From NCBI RefSeq assembly GCF_004963255.1, contig NZ_SUGA01000003.1:1-64000 (forward strand): a stretch of DNA of 64,000 nt. The letters are read 5' to 3'. This document shows, one piece after another, positions 1 to 8,523 of the stretch (the first letter of the stretch is position 1; each line of letters starts with the position of its first letter). Under the pieces are notes generated by a model. The model had not been told where the DNA came from. It saw only the letters and a list, made by a program, of their open reading frames with translations, and did not search any database. This stretch comes from Mesorhizobium sp. (lineage in GTDB: Bacteria; Pseudomonadota; Alphaproteobacteria; Rhizobiales; Rhizobiaceae). The position numbers were made by a program, and so were the translations under genes.

Positions 1-29
1 GCCCATCTGCCTCGTGCGCTAAATATCGG

Positions 30-355
30 CTCCCGTGCAAAACCCTCCTTGTGGGGGAGAAAGCGATTTCAACATCTTAGCGAAGCTAAGTGTTAGAAAT
101 CGCAAGAGAGGGGAAAAGCGCCGACGAGGTAAGGTAGCGCTCTACGAGAAGCGGCGTATGCGCCCTACGAAATCCCCTCTCTGGCATTTTCCAAGCACTT
201 GCTCGGGGACAAGCCCACTCGCAAATGCAGGAAAATGCTTTCTCCCCCACAAGGGGGGAGATAGGCGCCGCGCCATTACAGCTAAATGGCCAGGCGCCGC
301 AGCTTGTGATCCTCCCAAGTGGGAGATGTCCGGCAGGACGGAGCGGGCGCTGCCC
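30..355. repeat. Degenerate copy of palindromic intergenic repeat family 1
   Basis: This gene-free start of the window contains mirrored stretches typical of rhizobial intergenic palindromes. A CTCCTTGTGGGGGAGA-like arm near 46-61 is answered by CTCCCCCACAAGGGGGGAG near 242-260, and an inner arm AGCGATTTC (62-70) by GAAATCGCAAG. The right end, with GGGAGATGTCCGGCAGGACGG near 321, matches the ends of other copies at 11.1, 33.3, 43.7 and 54.1 kb. Reading frames across it look like chance. I see no gene before position 449. Confidence 0.6.
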
Positions 356-448
356 CGTCAGGCTTTCAGCATGTCAGCATAGTGCAGCGCCCCACGTTGA
401 CCGCGCCCCACTCCCATCTAAATTGGTTCCCTCAATCAGGAGCACACC

Positions 449-868
449 ATGGAACTCTATCGCGGCCGGCTCATCGACCACATCCAGCTCGTGGTGCGCG
501 ACCTTGCGGCCAGCCGGCGTTTTTACGGCGGCCTGTTCGAGGTGCTGGGCATTCCGATCGGCGGCGAGGCGCAGGATTATTTCTGGGCCGACGAGTTGTT
601 CGTCTCCAGCGCCGACAGCCGCGCCGCGCTCGGCGTGCTGACCGGCCGCCATCATCTCGCTTTCCAGGCGAAGGACCGCGCCATAGTCGATGCCTTTTAC
701 CAGGCCGGGCTCGCTGCCGGCGGCAAGGACAATGGTGCGCCGGGCGAGCGCCGTTACCATCCCGGCTACTATGCCTGCTTCCTGCTCGACCCCGACGGCA
801 ACAACATCGAGGCGGTGTTCCATGGCGAGGCCCGGCGAAGCGCCGCGGCGGTGGAGATCAGCTTTTAG
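449..868 (+). CDS. VOC (glyoxalase/bleomycin-resistance) family protein
   Basis: A 139-residue protein with the paired beta-alpha-beta-beta-beta fold of the vicinal oxygen chelate superfamily, which binds a divalent metal and acts on small molecules. The usual metal-ligand positions are present: H11 in the first strand, H68/H69 in the middle, and E121 after a DPDGNNIE motif. A good ribosome-binding site (AGGAG, 8 bases upstream) fixes the start. It converges with the TPR regulator downstream and overlaps it by 11 bases. The substrate cannot be told from sequence; dioxygenase, lyase and resistance proteins all share this fold. Confidence 0.85.
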   Translation: MELYRGRLIDHIQLVVRDLAASRRFYGGLFEVLGIPIGGEAQDYFWADELFVSSADSRAALGVLTGRHHLAFQAKDRAIVDAFYQAGLAAGGKDNGAPGERRYHPGYYACFLLDPDGNNIEAVFHGEARRSAAAVEISF

Positions 869-2399
869 AGAGCAAAGGGCCGTTGCTGTCCCAGCCCGCC
901 AGCTCGAGGCCCTCGCGTATTCTTTCGCGGTCCTCTGATCGCTCGATGCGCGTTTCCTCGATGATTTGCGCGATGGTGAGGCCGGGCTCCAGGGCGCGTC
1001 CTTCACGCACGCAGGCCAGCGCCTTCTCGGCGTCGCCGGCCAGGGCGTGGCACGTTGCCAGTCTCGCCCATTGCCAGGCGCTCTTGCGAGGCAGGCATGA
1101 GAAGGACGCGGCCGCTTCGCGGTAGCGGCCGAGGATCAGCAAGGCTTCGCCCCGGTCGTAATAGTACCAGGTCGGATGCATCGGATTGAGCTGGATGGCC
1201 TTGTCGAGCAGGGCCAGCCCGGCCTCGCCGTCGCCACGCAGCGCCCGGAAGAAGCCAGTTTGGGCGAGCGTGTCCGCGTCGTAGGGATTGAGATCCAGCG
1301 CGCGGGCGAAGTGCTTCTCGACTGCGTCGTATTCGTCACGGCCGCGATAGAGAAGCGTCAGCGCCAGCATGCGGTGGCAGCGCGCCTCGTCCGGGCTGAG
1401 CGCGATCGCGTGCAGCGCCCGGTCGCGCGCCTGGTCGAGCACGGCGCGCGGCGCGTCGTTGTAGCCGCCGATAATCACTTCGGCGAGAGCCAGATAGGCA
1501 TGCGCCAGCCCTGATTGCGGATCGAGCTCGATCGCCTTGAGGAAATGCTCGCGCGCATCCTGGTTGACCCGTTCGCCATAGCTGCGCAGCAGCTCCTTGC
1601 CGCGCAGGAAATGCAGATAGGCTTCGACATTGGCCGCAGCCGCGGGGAGGCCGCGCCGCATCACCGCGCTTTCGATATTGGCGACCAGCGCCGTCACGAT
1701 CCGCTGCGCCACCATCGTCTGGAAAGCGAAGATATCGGCCGGGGCAAAAGTGAAGCTCTGCGACCAGACGCGCCGGCCGGATGCCGTCTCGGTCAGAACC
1801 ACGCGCGCGCCGTATTCCGTCCCCGCGGTTTCGACGCGGCCTTCGGCGATATAGTCCGCGCCGAGCCGCTCCGCCGTCGCCCGGATGTCCTCGCTCGAAT
1901 GCTCGGCCAGAGCGAAGGCCGAATGCCGCGCCAGCACGGCGACGGTCTTGAAATATGAAAGCGCGTTGGTGATTTCCTCCACGGCGCCGTCGAACAACGC
2001 CCTGGCGGTGGCGTTGGCGGGATCCACATCAAACGGCAGCACCGCCACCGTAGGCTCCGCCCGCGCCGCGGCCGCCGCCGACGGCGGCGGCGGCGTGGCC
2101 TCGGTCTCGGGAAGCTGGAAGAGGTAGCCCCGGCGCGGCACCGTGCGGATCAGCGCCTGCGCCTCGTCGCCGATCGATTTGCGCGCGTCGCGGATCGACT
2201 GGGTGAGCGAGTCCTCGGTGACGATGATGCCCGGCCAGACTGCCTGCATCAGCTCGTCCTTGCTCAGCACCCGTCCCGGATTGCGCGTCAGGAAGGCGAG
2301 CAGCTCCAGGGTTTTTGGCCGGATGGGCACAATCTCGCCGTCCCGCCGGAGCGTACCCCGGTCAAGATCGAGAACAGCGCCGCCGATCCGTAGCGCCAA
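858..2399 (-). CDS. Winged-helix (OmpR/CadC-type) regulator with CyaA-like domain and TPR repeats
   Basis: A 513-residue protein. Residues 4-95 form an OmpR/PhoB-type winged helix, including an RTVPRRGYLF strand near the wing, with no receiver domain. A proline-rich linker leads to a domain starting TVAVLPFD (about 115-245) like that found next to TPRs in adenylate-cyclase-type regulators. About six tetratricopeptide units follow (255-480). No membrane segment is visible, so unlike CadC it is probably cytoplasmic. It is predicted to bind DNA in response to a protein or ligand partner. The next large gene (3230) shares the last two modules but has a LuxR-type head. Confidence 0.85.
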   Translation of the reverse strand: MALRIGGAVLDLDRGTLRRDGEIVPIRPKTLELLAFLTRNPGRVLSKDELMQAVWPGIIVTEDSLTQSIRDARKSIGDEAQALIRTVPRRGYLFQLPETEATPPPPSAAAAARAEPTVAVLPFDVDPANATARALFDGAVEEITNALSYFKTVAVLARHSAFALAEHSSEDIRATAERLGADYIAEGRVETAGTEYGARVVLTETASGRRVWSQSFTFAPADIFAFQTMVAQRIVTALVANIESAVMRRGLPAAAANVEAYLHFLRGKELLRSYGERVNQDAREHFLKAIELDPQSGLAHAYLALAEVIIGGYNDAPRAVLDQARDRALHAIALSPDEARCHRMLALTLLYRGRDEYDAVEKHFARALDLNPYDADTLAQTGFFRALRGDGEAGLALLDKAIQLNPMHPTWYYYDRGEALLILGRYREAAASFSCLPRKSAWQWARLATCHALAGDAEKALACVREGRALEPGLTIAQIIEETRIERSEDRERIREGLELAGWDSNGPLLSKS

Positions 2400-2462
2400 G
2401 CCCTTGCCCCATCGACACGCCTGATTGCGCAGGGTTCATTGGGAGGGCAAATGCCGGCAAGG

Positions 2463-2693
2463 TCAAGCCCGAAACATGCCGAGCAGGCCAAGCCATGAAC
2501 GGCGCCGCGCGGCGTTCGGCTCGACGCCTGTCTTGCCTGGCGCGGTCTCATTGGACGGCAGCAGGGAAAGCCAGGCCAGCATCTCGTTGGCCTCGCCGCA
2601 GCAGGGTCCCGCGATGCTCGCAGAAAGCATGCTCAGCGCTTCGCCCCGCGACAGCGACGTCGGTGCAAATGATGTGTCAGTCCTCGCATGCAT
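2463..2693 (-). CDS. Small hypothetical protein
   Basis: A 76-residue ORF whose start is chosen by a strong ribosome-binding site (GGAGGTCGATC directly before ATG); a longer version starting at 2747 has no such site. The sequence has no recognised domain, contains a cysteine pair (CC) in the middle and ends with a basic/hydrophobic tail. It lies between the DUF1127-type gene and the winged-helix regulator, all on the minus strand. It is probably a real small gene of unknown role; the alternative is a chance ORF. Confidence 0.5.
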   Translation of the reverse strand: MHARTDTSFAPTSLSRGEALSMLSASIAGPCCGEANEMLAWLSLLPSNETAPGKTGVEPNAARRRSWLGLLGMFRA

Positions 2694-2807
2694 GATCGAC
2701 CTCCGTGGCTGGCGTCGGCGCCATGTGCCGCCCATGAAGGCCATCATCGTCCCGAGGGCGTCCGTTTGTCCTGAAACAATCCTGATTTTTCGCTGAATCC
2801 GTCCGGC

Positions 2808-3062
2808 CTAGCGGCGCCACAAGGGCTTGGCGAGCTCATCGCGCACCTGGTCCATCGTCAGGCCGATATCGCCTATGAGATGCGGCGTGTCGCGCGCCTT
2901 GGTCGCAAGCTCCTCACGAAACCGCGCCCGCTCTCCCCATGCCGACAGCAGGCCGAACAGGCCGGGCCGGCGCTCGGCCAGATCGACGCCCGTCGGCGGC
3001 TCGCTGAGATCGAGCCGCACGGCGCCATAGAACCCGGATATCGTGTCCAGCATCGTTTTCAT
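2808..3062 (-). CDS. DUF1127 (YjiS-like) small protein
   Basis: An 84-residue protein. The ATG at 3062 is preceded by AAGGAGGGA, so this start is preferred over upstream ATGs. The C-terminal half (HLIGDIGLTMDQVRDELAKP) is the DUF1127 signature: an acidic-arginine helix followed by DIGL. Small DUF1127 proteins in alphaproteobacteria have been linked to RNA turnover and phosphate or carbon metabolism, but the role of this one is not known. It is divergent from the LuxR-headed regulator at 3230, so the two may share a 167-base promoter region. Confidence 0.75.
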   Translation of the reverse strand: MKTMLDTISGFYGAVRLDLSEPPTGVDLAERRPGLFGLLSAWGERARFREELATKARDTPHLIGDIGLTMDQVRDELAKPLWRR

Positions 3063-3229
3063 GGTCGGCTCCCTCCTTTGAAACGCTGCCCTTTGGAAAG
3101 GCATGCGGGGAGCCTGAACCTTCGCCATGCGCCGAACCATCGGCCGCATGCAGTGTTTTGGGTCCTGCATTTGTAGTATTTTGATGGTTCTACGGTTGAT
3201 CGCATCTATGCCCGCTGGCAGGACAAGCC

Positions 3230-4654
3230 ATGAACCGCATCGTGACGACCTCGGAGGTGTTGTCGGACCGCGAGCGCGCGGTGGCGGAGAGGTTCGCCGC
3301 CGGCATGACCTATCGCGAGATCGGCGAGGCGCTGTTCATCGCGCCGTCCACCGTGCGCACCCATCTCGCCGCGATTTATGAAAAGCTAGGCGTGCGCAGC
3401 AAGGTCGCGCTCGCCATGCATATCAACGCCATCGCAGCCGCGCCGGCCATGTCGCCGAACGGGCCCGAAGCTTCGCCGGTGCTCGCGATGTTCCCAATCG
3501 AATGCCTGAGTGCCGACGAGCAATGGCGCCGTTTTGCCGACGGCCTTTCGTCGGACATTACCGTCGATCTTGCGCGCTACGCGGACTTCCCGGTCGTTGC
3601 CTTTCACACCATGAAGGCTCTTGGCAGCAGGCCGGCCGATTTCGCCGCCGACGGCAAGGTGTTGGGCGCTGCCTATATCCTGTCTGGTCAATTGCGAGCG
3701 GTCGGCCAACGGGTACGGCTTACGATGGAACTCGCTGACGCAGGGACCGGCGTCAGCCTGTGGAGCGAGCGCTTCGACCGGCCCGTGGAGGACATCTTCG
3801 CGCTGCAGGACAGCTTGACCGAAAGCGTCATCAACGTGCTCGCCGGCTGTTTCGGAACGATCGCCACGGTCGGCCGCAATGCGATCCGCCGCAAGCCACC
3901 CGCTAGCCTGCGCGCCTACGACTACTATCTGTTGGGTGTCGAGCAGCACAACACCTTCAGCCGCAGCGGCAACAGGGAAGCCATCAGGCTATTTTCACGC
4001 GCCCTCGAGCTTGACCCGACCCTTGTCAAGGCCTGGACCGAACTTGCCTACGCCTATTCGATTGAGGCATGCAACGGCTTCGGCGACGATCTGAACGCCT
4101 CGATCGCCAAATGGCGCTGGGCGGCCGAGAATGCCCTGCGGCTCGACCCGAGCGACAGCACCGCGCACAACTGCTTCGGCGATCTCATGGGCTGCCTCGG
4201 CGATCTGGAGGCAGCTGAAAGAGCGCACCGGCGCGCCTTCGAATGCGGTTCCAATCATGCCGACACACTGGCGCTGCTTGCTGGCAGCAAGGCGCTGGTC
4301 GCGGGCGATCCGGCCGAAGCGATCCCGCTCATCGAGCGCGCCATGCGCCTCAACCCGCTTGCCCCGCCATGGTATTTCGGCATGCAGGGGCGGGTCCTGT
4401 TCACGGCCGGCAAGTACCGGGAAGCCATAGCCGCGCTGCGACGGAGCACGCCGGATTCTCCGCACGTGCTGATATTTCTGATGCTCGCCCATGCGAGGGA
4501 GGGCGAGGGGGCCGAGGCAGCCGCCATCGCGGGCAGGTTGCGCACGGAATTTTCAGGCTTCTCGGTGGACGGTTTCATTGCGGGCTATCCCGTCACCAAT
4601 CCGGACGCCGTGCGCGCTATCCGCGACGCGGCGAAGCTGGTGGCGATCCGCTAG
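3230..4654 (+). CDS. LuxR-type HTH regulator with CyaA-like domain and TPR repeats
   Basis: A 474-residue protein. Residues 8-63 form a LuxR/FixJ-type helix-turn-helix (LSDRERAVAERFAAGMTYRE, then APSTVRTHLAAIYEKLGV). It is followed by a CyaA-associated domain (about 85-220, with SGQLRAVGQRVRLTMELAD) and TPR units to the end. It resembles the regulator at 858-2399 in its last two modules but has a different DNA-binding head at the N-terminus. No receiver, PAS or membrane segment is seen, so the signal probably enters through the TPR region. Its last four bases overlap the convergent DUF922 gene. Confidence 0.85.
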   Translation: MNRIVTTSEVLSDRERAVAERFAAGMTYREIGEALFIAPSTVRTHLAAIYEKLGVRSKVALAMHINAIAAAPAMSPNGPEASPVLAMFPIECLSADEQWRRFADGLSSDITVDLARYADFPVVAFHTMKALGSRPADFAADGKVLGAAYILSGQLRAVGQRVRLTMELADAGTGVSLWSERFDRPVEDIFALQDSLTESVINVLAGCFGTIATVGRNAIRRKPPASLRAYDYYLLGVEQHNTFSRSGNREAIRLFSRALELDPTLVKAWTELAYAYSIEACNGFGDDLNASIAKWRWAAENALRLDPSDSTAHNCFGDLMGCLGDLEAAERAHRRAFECGSNHADTLALLAGSKALVAGDPAEAIPLIERAMRLNPLAPPWYFGMQGRVLFTAGKYREAIAALRRSTPDSPHVLIFLMLAHAREGEGAEAAAIAGRLRTEFSGFSVDGFIAGYPVTNPDAVRAIRDAAKLVAIR

Positions 4655-5244
4655 CCGCCGGCCAGAAACGCCGCGATCAGCTTCAGCATGTTGCCGTCCT
4701 GCCCGAACTCCTTCGTGTCGAAGTCGCGGCTGCCCTGGCGCTGCGCCCTGGAGAGCTGGTCGAGATAGGCCGTCAGTTCCGCCCTGACCTTCTTGCAGCC
4801 GGGATCGTTTTCGGCGGTGAGGCCGGTGCTGAAGGCGACGATCTTGTCGACCATGGCGATGATGCCGGCGCCATGCACCTTCTCATGCGCGATCAGGCCG
4901 GCCGCGAACCGGTCCCAGCGCGCCTGCAGGGCGGGGTCCAGCTTTCCGGCCGGCTTCGGCAGCGTATAGGTGATGATCAGCTTCGGCCGCGCCGACTTCA
5001 GCACGCAGGCGCTGCCTTGCGGCTGGTAGTTGCGCTGCCACGTCAGCTTGAAGAAAGTGTGCGCGATGACGCGACGCCCGCCGCCCGCCTCGCCGACCAG
5101 CGGGCCCTTCTCGCCGATCGAGAGATAAAGCTGCTCCGCGCTTTGCCCGGAGACGGCATAAGTCTCGATCCTCTCGATGGGCTTCCAGTCCGCCCGTGCA
5201 GGGGAGGCAAGCAGCAAGGCGCAAAGCAGGATGGCGAATTTCAT
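4651..5244 (-). CDS. DUF922 family secreted putative zinc protease
   Basis: A 197-residue protein with an N-terminal signal peptide (hydrophobic core FAILLCALLLA, cleavage after SPARA). The mature part is a DUF922 domain with a zincin-type HEKVH motif at 120-124, so it is probably a periplasmic metal-dependent peptidase. The substrate is unknown. I chose the ATG at 5244, directly at the signal peptide, over an ATG 72 bases upstream that would add an unrelated extension. The gene stands alone, converging on the regulator at 3230. Confidence 0.85.
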   Translation of the reverse strand: MKFAILLCALLLASPARADWKPIERIETYAVSGQSAEQLYLSIGEKGPLVGEAGGGRRVIAHTFFKLTWQRNYQPQGSACVLKSARPKLIITYTLPKPAGKLDPALQARWDRFAAGLIAHEKVHGAGIIAMVDKIVAFSTGLTAENDPGCKKVRAELTAYLDQLSRAQRQGSRDFDTKEFGQDGNMLKLIAAFLAGG

Positions 5245-5418
5245 GAGGGACTCAATGGGATTCCGTCCGTTGGGTGCATAGCGGTTGTCTCGCGCAAGAT
5301 CAAAGCGCGCGGGCAATCCGTCCTTTGAGGAAGGAGACTACAGGCCGCCGTGCCGGAACCCGCTCCGCCCGTCATCCGTTTCCTTGGCCAATCATCCCAA
5401 CCGATGGGGGAGGACAAG

Positions 5419-5652
5419 ATGACCCGCAGCGAGATCATTTCCGTGCTTGGACCGGTCGACGAGGCCGTCATCGCCGACATCGCGCTCACTGGAGCAAGCC
5501 TCGAGGAGCTGCGCGAGGCCTTCGCCTGGATCGGCGCCGACGAGGCGCTGGTGAATGAAGGCCATGCCATGCCCGGCGCCCGCGTGGCGAGACTGATCGA
5601 GATACTCGAACCGCCGGAGGACGAGCCCGAGGCGCCGCGCGCGGCGGACTAG
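5419..5652 (+). CDS. Small hypothetical protein, acidic C-terminus
   Basis: A 77-residue protein, probably all-helical, with an acidic proline-rich tail (EPPEDEPEAP). The start at 5419 is supported by GGAGG five bases upstream; an earlier ATG at 5350 lacks this. The middle (SLEELREAFAWIGADEALV) looks like a small helical domain. I do not recognise a family with certainty. It is followed by a copy of a 68-base dispersed repeat. Confidence 0.65.
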   Translation: MTRSEIISVLGPVDEAVIADIALTGASLEELREAFAWIGADEALVNEGHAMPGARVARLIEILEPPEDEPEAPRAAD

Positions 5653-5675
5653 GGCGAGGGCGCCCTGACATGGGT

Positions 5676-5743
5676 GAAGCACAGGTGCTTCTCCCTACCT
5701 GCCCCTCTACCCCCATCCCTCATAGCTTTTGCCGCTTTGGCGG
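5676..5743 (+). repeat. Dispersed repeat family 4, copy A
   Basis: About 68 bases that recur, with some differences, at 9928-9995. Shared blocks are GGTGCTTCTCCCTAC, TGCCCCTC, CATAG and TTTTGCCGCTTTGGCGG. The second copy lies directly before the flavin monooxygenase gene, so the repeat may carry a promoter or leader, or be a small transposable remnant. Confidence 0.6.
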
Positions 5744-5826
5744 CGGCACAAGCAGCGGACCCGCTGGAAGTAGCAGCACTGGAAGAATTCGCGGTGCTTG
5801 ATACGGTGATCGAGAGACGTCTCCAG

Positions 5827-6054
5827 CTAAGCTTTGATGCTTGGCACTGGCGGCATCTCGCGCGGCTCGAAGCTCAGCCGCTTGACCGTGGCCACAATCG
5901 CGGCTGATAGCGCCTCAGCTTCGGACAGCAGGGAAGGACCATCGCGGCCATAGGTGAAATCTTCGCTCGGTAGCACGCCAGGCGGGCAATGCTCCTCGAT
6001 CGTGGCCCGGATAAGTTGGAGCGCGGCGCGGCAGTCAGGATCGTTCTTGGTCAT
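5827..6054 (-). CDS. Small hypothetical protein
   Basis: A 75-residue protein with an N-terminal helical segment (AALQLIRATIEEHC) and a middle part about 30 residues long with a YGRDGPSLLSEAEAL stretch. No family is recognised with confidence. It belongs to a patch (5.8-9.8 kb) of very short genes with somewhat lower GC than the flanks. The coding call rests on its protein-like composition and lack of a better overlapping frame. Confidence 0.6.
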   Translation of the reverse strand: MTKNDPDCRAALQLIRATIEEHCPPGVLPSEDFTYGRDGPSLLSEAEALSAAIVATVKRLSFEPREMPPVPSIKA

Positions 6055-6099
6055 TCATAGAAACATGCAGAAGGGCTAAAATGTTCCGGGCAGGATGGA

Positions 6100-6312
6100 T
6101 CAGTGCAATTTCGCGCCGATCTGTTTGGCGAGCGCTTCAAGAGCCTTCACGTCTTCTGCGTAGGACCGCGCTTGCGCAGGGTAGCGCTCCATCTGTTGGC
6201 GATAGAAAGTCAGCCACTTCTGCAAATCGCCAATCGGGAACGCCCCTCGCCATATGCCCTTCTCAAGCGTGAATGTGTCCGTCGCCGAATCGTAGGTCGC
6301 TGTCGTCTTCAT
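6100..6312 (-). CDS. Small hypothetical protein
   Basis: A 70-residue protein with charged helices (LQKWLTFYRQQMERYP and SYAEDVKALEALAKQI). The first 20 residues (TYDSATDTFTLEKGIWRG) look like a beta hairpin. No domain is recognised. No convincing ribosome-binding site precedes the ATG at 6312, so it may be leaderless or misstarted. It is divergent from the KTSC gene at 6394. Confidence 0.6.
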   Translation of the reverse strand: MKTTATYDSATDTFTLEKGIWRGAFPIGDLQKWLTFYRQQMERYPAQARSYAEDVKALEALAKQIGAKLH

Positions 6313-6393
6313 GGAGGGGCGTTATAGGTTCACATCCCTGAAACAAAAGCCGCGTCCCCGGCGTTTGCGAATGCAAACTCGCAAGGTGCGTCA

Positions 6394-6597
6394 TTGCCAT
6401 CCACCTCGATCAAGAAGACTGAGTACGATCAGGCCAGCAGGATCCTCTCTGTGTGGTTCGTGGCTAGCGGCAAGCGCTACGATTTTGAGGGGGTGCCGCC
6501 TGAGACCTACGCAGCTTTCCGATCGGCATTCGTCAAGGGCCGCTTTTTCAACGACCACATTCGAAATCATTTCCCGTATCGCCGCGTTCCGGACTAA
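6394..6597 (+). CDS. KTSC domain protein
   Basis: A 67-residue protein formed almost entirely by a KTSC domain: it has an IKKTEYDQASRILSVWF start, a RYDFEGVPPETYAAF core and an FFNDHIRNHFPYRRV end. This small domain is also found next to lysyl-tRNA synthetase and in short phage or accessory proteins; its function is unknown. The start is TTG at 6394, supported by AAGGTG six or more bases upstream. A rho-independent terminator lies at 6718. Confidence 0.75.
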   Translation: MPSTSIKKTEYDQASRILSVWFVASGKRYDFEGVPPETYAAFRSAFVKGRFFNDHIRNHFPYRRVPD

Positions 6598-6715
6598 GCG
6601 TCCATATCAGGCAGGCTTACGCAATGACCCCTTTAACATTTGTGGGCGCGGCTTCATCCTGTCGTGTGCACATGATTGGTCGCTCGGTCCTGGCGGGTCC
6701 GAGCCCAACCACCTT

Positions 6716-7012
6716 TCACCCGCTGGCTTCGGCTGGCGGGTTTTTTGTTTCGCGCTCTCGCGGAATGTAAAGAGCCTCTCCTGATGGCACCTTTGCTGCG
6801 AACTGGAGCGTGAACAGAAGCCGATTTCTGTCATCCGTCACATTCATGATCCAAGGGGTCATATGCTCCCAGAACGATCGCTTGCTGTCGTTTATCATCT
6901 CGCCGGCGGCGCGCACTGCTTCCTGGCGCGCGGCATCCAGATCGGGGAGATCGACGCCCTCATCATCGGGGTTGAATTCGCCGTTGTCGACGTGGAAATG
7001 AAAAGTGGGCAT
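6716..7012 (-). CDS. DUF6894-type small protein
   Basis: A 98-residue protein starting PTFHFHVDNG, followed by DDEGVDLPDLDAARQEAVRA. This is the signature of a family of about 80-100 residue proteins common in Rhizobiales (DUF6894), whose function is unknown. The second half (VTDDRNRLLFTLQFAAKV) predicts a beta strand pair. Its 3' end is overlapped by a terminator hairpin for the opposite strand. Confidence 0.7.
   Translation of the reverse strand: MPTFHFHVDNGEFNPDDEGVDLPDLDAARQEAVRAAGEMINDSKRSFWEHMTPWIMNVTDDRNRLLFTLQFAAKVPSGEALYIPRERETKNPPAEASG
6718..6746 (+). terminator. Rho-independent terminator after the KTSC gene
   Basis: ACCCGC pairs with GCGGGT around an inner TGGC-TTCG-GCTG stem and is followed by six T. 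It acts on the plus strand and lies inside the last codons of the convergent gene at 6716. Confidence 0.75.
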
Positions 7013-7151
7013 TCCGCTGGCCTTGTTGAACAGTGGAATAACTCTCGCCTCACGACTTTGTTTCGCGGTGGTTGCGGCTTGACAGTAGCGCAGGCCAGGT
7101 TTCGCCGCCTTGGAGGACCATCCTAGGTCGCGGGCAGGAATATTATCCGCG

Positions 7152-7337
7152 TCAGGCGTCTAACTCCAGCGACTCATGATCGTCCTGGAACTCGTGCCAC
7201 ATGACCTGTCTGATGTCTTGGCAGTCGACGACCTGGCTGCACGTCTCGCAGCGATAGAAATCCGAATTCCGAATGGAGCCCGGCGGGCGGTGCACTGTCA
7301 CCCCTTTCGGCGGACCGAGCTCGGAAAGCCTCGTCAT
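7152..7337 (-). CDS. Small CxxC-containing protein
   Basis: A 61-residue protein with a CETC pair, a third cysteine (VDC) and a histidine-rich tail (WHEFQDDHE), suggesting a small zinc- or metal-binding fold; this is inference. It overlaps the DUF3606 gene by four bases (ATGA), so the two are translationally coupled. No family is recognised. Confidence 0.6.
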   Translation of the reverse strand: MTRLSELGPPKGVTVHRPPGSIRNSDFYRCETCSQVVDCQDIRQVMWHEFQDDHESLELDA

Positions 7338-7519
7338 CCTCGAAGCTTCCTTGCCTCGCGCTCCAACGTCTTTCTGTCGTTGCCGTGCTCGCCGATCAGT
7401 TCACGCACCTGCTCGGGCGTGATGCGATGCTGTTTAGCGAAGTAGCGGACTTCGTAATCCTCATCCGCCGAAACACGGTCGCGGTCCCTGAAATCGCGCT
7501 TGGTTTTGTCGTCTGCCAT
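7334..7519 (-). CDS. DUF3606 domain protein
   Basis: A 61-residue protein. The start at 7519 has an AGGAGGAAC ribosome-binding site, unlike the ATG at 7570. It matches the DUF3606 pattern: a short DRDRVSADEDYEVRYFAK segment and a small helix-turn-helix-like part (HRITPEQVRELIGEHG). Such proteins are common in Rhizobiales and of unknown function; the helix pattern resembles the N-terminus of some DNA-binding proteins. It is first in a two-gene operon and divergent from the ligase gene at 7642. Confidence 0.75.
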   Translation of the reverse strand: MADDKTKRDFRDRDRVSADEDYEVRYFAKQHRITPEQVRELIGEHGNDRKTLEREARKLRG

Positions 7520-7641
7520 AGCTGTTCCTCCTGGTGAGAGAGAACAGAGTTCCGCACCGAATGTTCCCATTAGCTGCAGCTAACGGAACTGAAACGACCC
7601 TGCGCTATTGAATCAAACTTGAGTGATGCGTTGGGGCTCTC

Positions 7642-8508
7642 ATGCGTAAGCCGGTCCGGCTGTCCTTCATTCGCCCGATGGAGCCTGAGCTTGTCGAGCA
7701 ACCACCAAAGGGAGACGGCTGGAGCCATGAGGTGAAATTCGACGGCTACAGATCGCAGATCCTCAAGGACGATGAAGGCGTCCGAGTGTTCACAAAGTCG
7801 GGTATCGATTGGACTGCGAAGTACAAGTCGATCGCCAAGGAAGCCGAGACCCTGGAGGCAGAGAGCTTCATTATCGAAGGCGAGATGATTGTGCTCAACG
7901 AAAAAGGCCTGTCCGACTTCCATGCGCTGCGCTCGGCTATCACACGGCGGCCTCAGGCTCTCTATTTCGTCGCGTTCGACCTCCTGCATCTGAATCGCCA
8001 TGACTTGCGCGACATGGCCCTGAAAGATCGCAGGGAGGTGCTACAAGCGCTTATCCCGGCAGGTGGGCATATCCAGTTCTCGGAGGCTCTGCCGGGCACT
8101 GGCGACGCCGTTTACCACCTCGCGTGCGAGGCCAACCTGGAAGGCATCGTTTCGAAGCGCCTCGACAGTGTCTATCGCTCCGGCGCGACCATGAACTGGC
8201 GGAAAATCAAGTGCTACGTCGAAGCCGAAATGGACATCATTGGCGTGCAGCGTGAGGCGGGGAAGCCTCCCATGGTGCTGATGGCCGACAAGGGCCGCTA
8301 TATGGGCGGTGCGTTTGTCACTTTCAAAGCCGACAAACGACAGGCTCTCTGGGATCGCGTGCAGGGCAAGGTTGGTGCTCCGCCTCCAAAGGAAATGGCA
8401 AAGCAGAAGGCGGAATGGCTGAAGCCGGGCCTGGTCGGACGGGTGAAATTCCTCAAGGGCGAGGAGACGTTGCGTCATGCCTCGCTCAAGGACTTTCGCG
8501 AAAAGTAG
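7642..8508 (+). CDS. Stand-alone ATP-dependent DNA ligase (LigD ligase-domain type)
   Basis: A 288-residue ATP-dependent DNA ligase made only of the nucleotidyltransferase and OB-fold domains. The catalytic lysine is K32 in KFDGYR; later motifs include IIEGEMIVL, YFVAFDLLHL, EGIVSKR and WRKIKCY. It seals nicks or ends through an enzyme-AMP intermediate. It resembles the central domain of LigD and the LigC or plasmid-type ligases used in accessory end-joining. A full LigD is encoded at 33539. It is followed after 15 bases by a small gene, and both probably end at the terminator near 8926. Confidence 0.9.
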   Translation: MRKPVRLSFIRPMEPELVEQPPKGDGWSHEVKFDGYRSQILKDDEGVRVFTKSGIDWTAKYKSIAKEAETLEAESFIIEGEMIVLNEKGLSDFHALRSAITRRPQALYFVAFDLLHLNRHDLRDMALKDRREVLQALIPAGGHIQFSEALPGTGDAVYHLACEANLEGIVSKRLDSVYRSGATMNWRKIKCYVEAEMDIIGVQREAGKPPMVLMADKGRYMGGAFVTFKADKRQALWDRVQGKVGAPPPKEMAKQKAEWLKPGLVGRVKFLKGEETLRHASLKDFREK

Positions 8509-8523
8509 GGTGGAGTTACTGCG

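Noticed and set aside
30..360. Possible CRISPR array from the repeated CTCCCCC blocks
   Set aside because: The repeats are inverted, variable and dispersed in the window; no regular repeat-spacer pattern or cas gene.
35..382. Reading frames inside the first repeat
   Set aside because: They run across palindrome arms, have no ribosome-binding site and no protein-like composition.
2463..2747. Longer start (2747) for the small hypothetical gene
   Set aside because: The internal ATG at 2693 has a clear GGAGGT site; the upstream extension is arginine-rich and lacks one.
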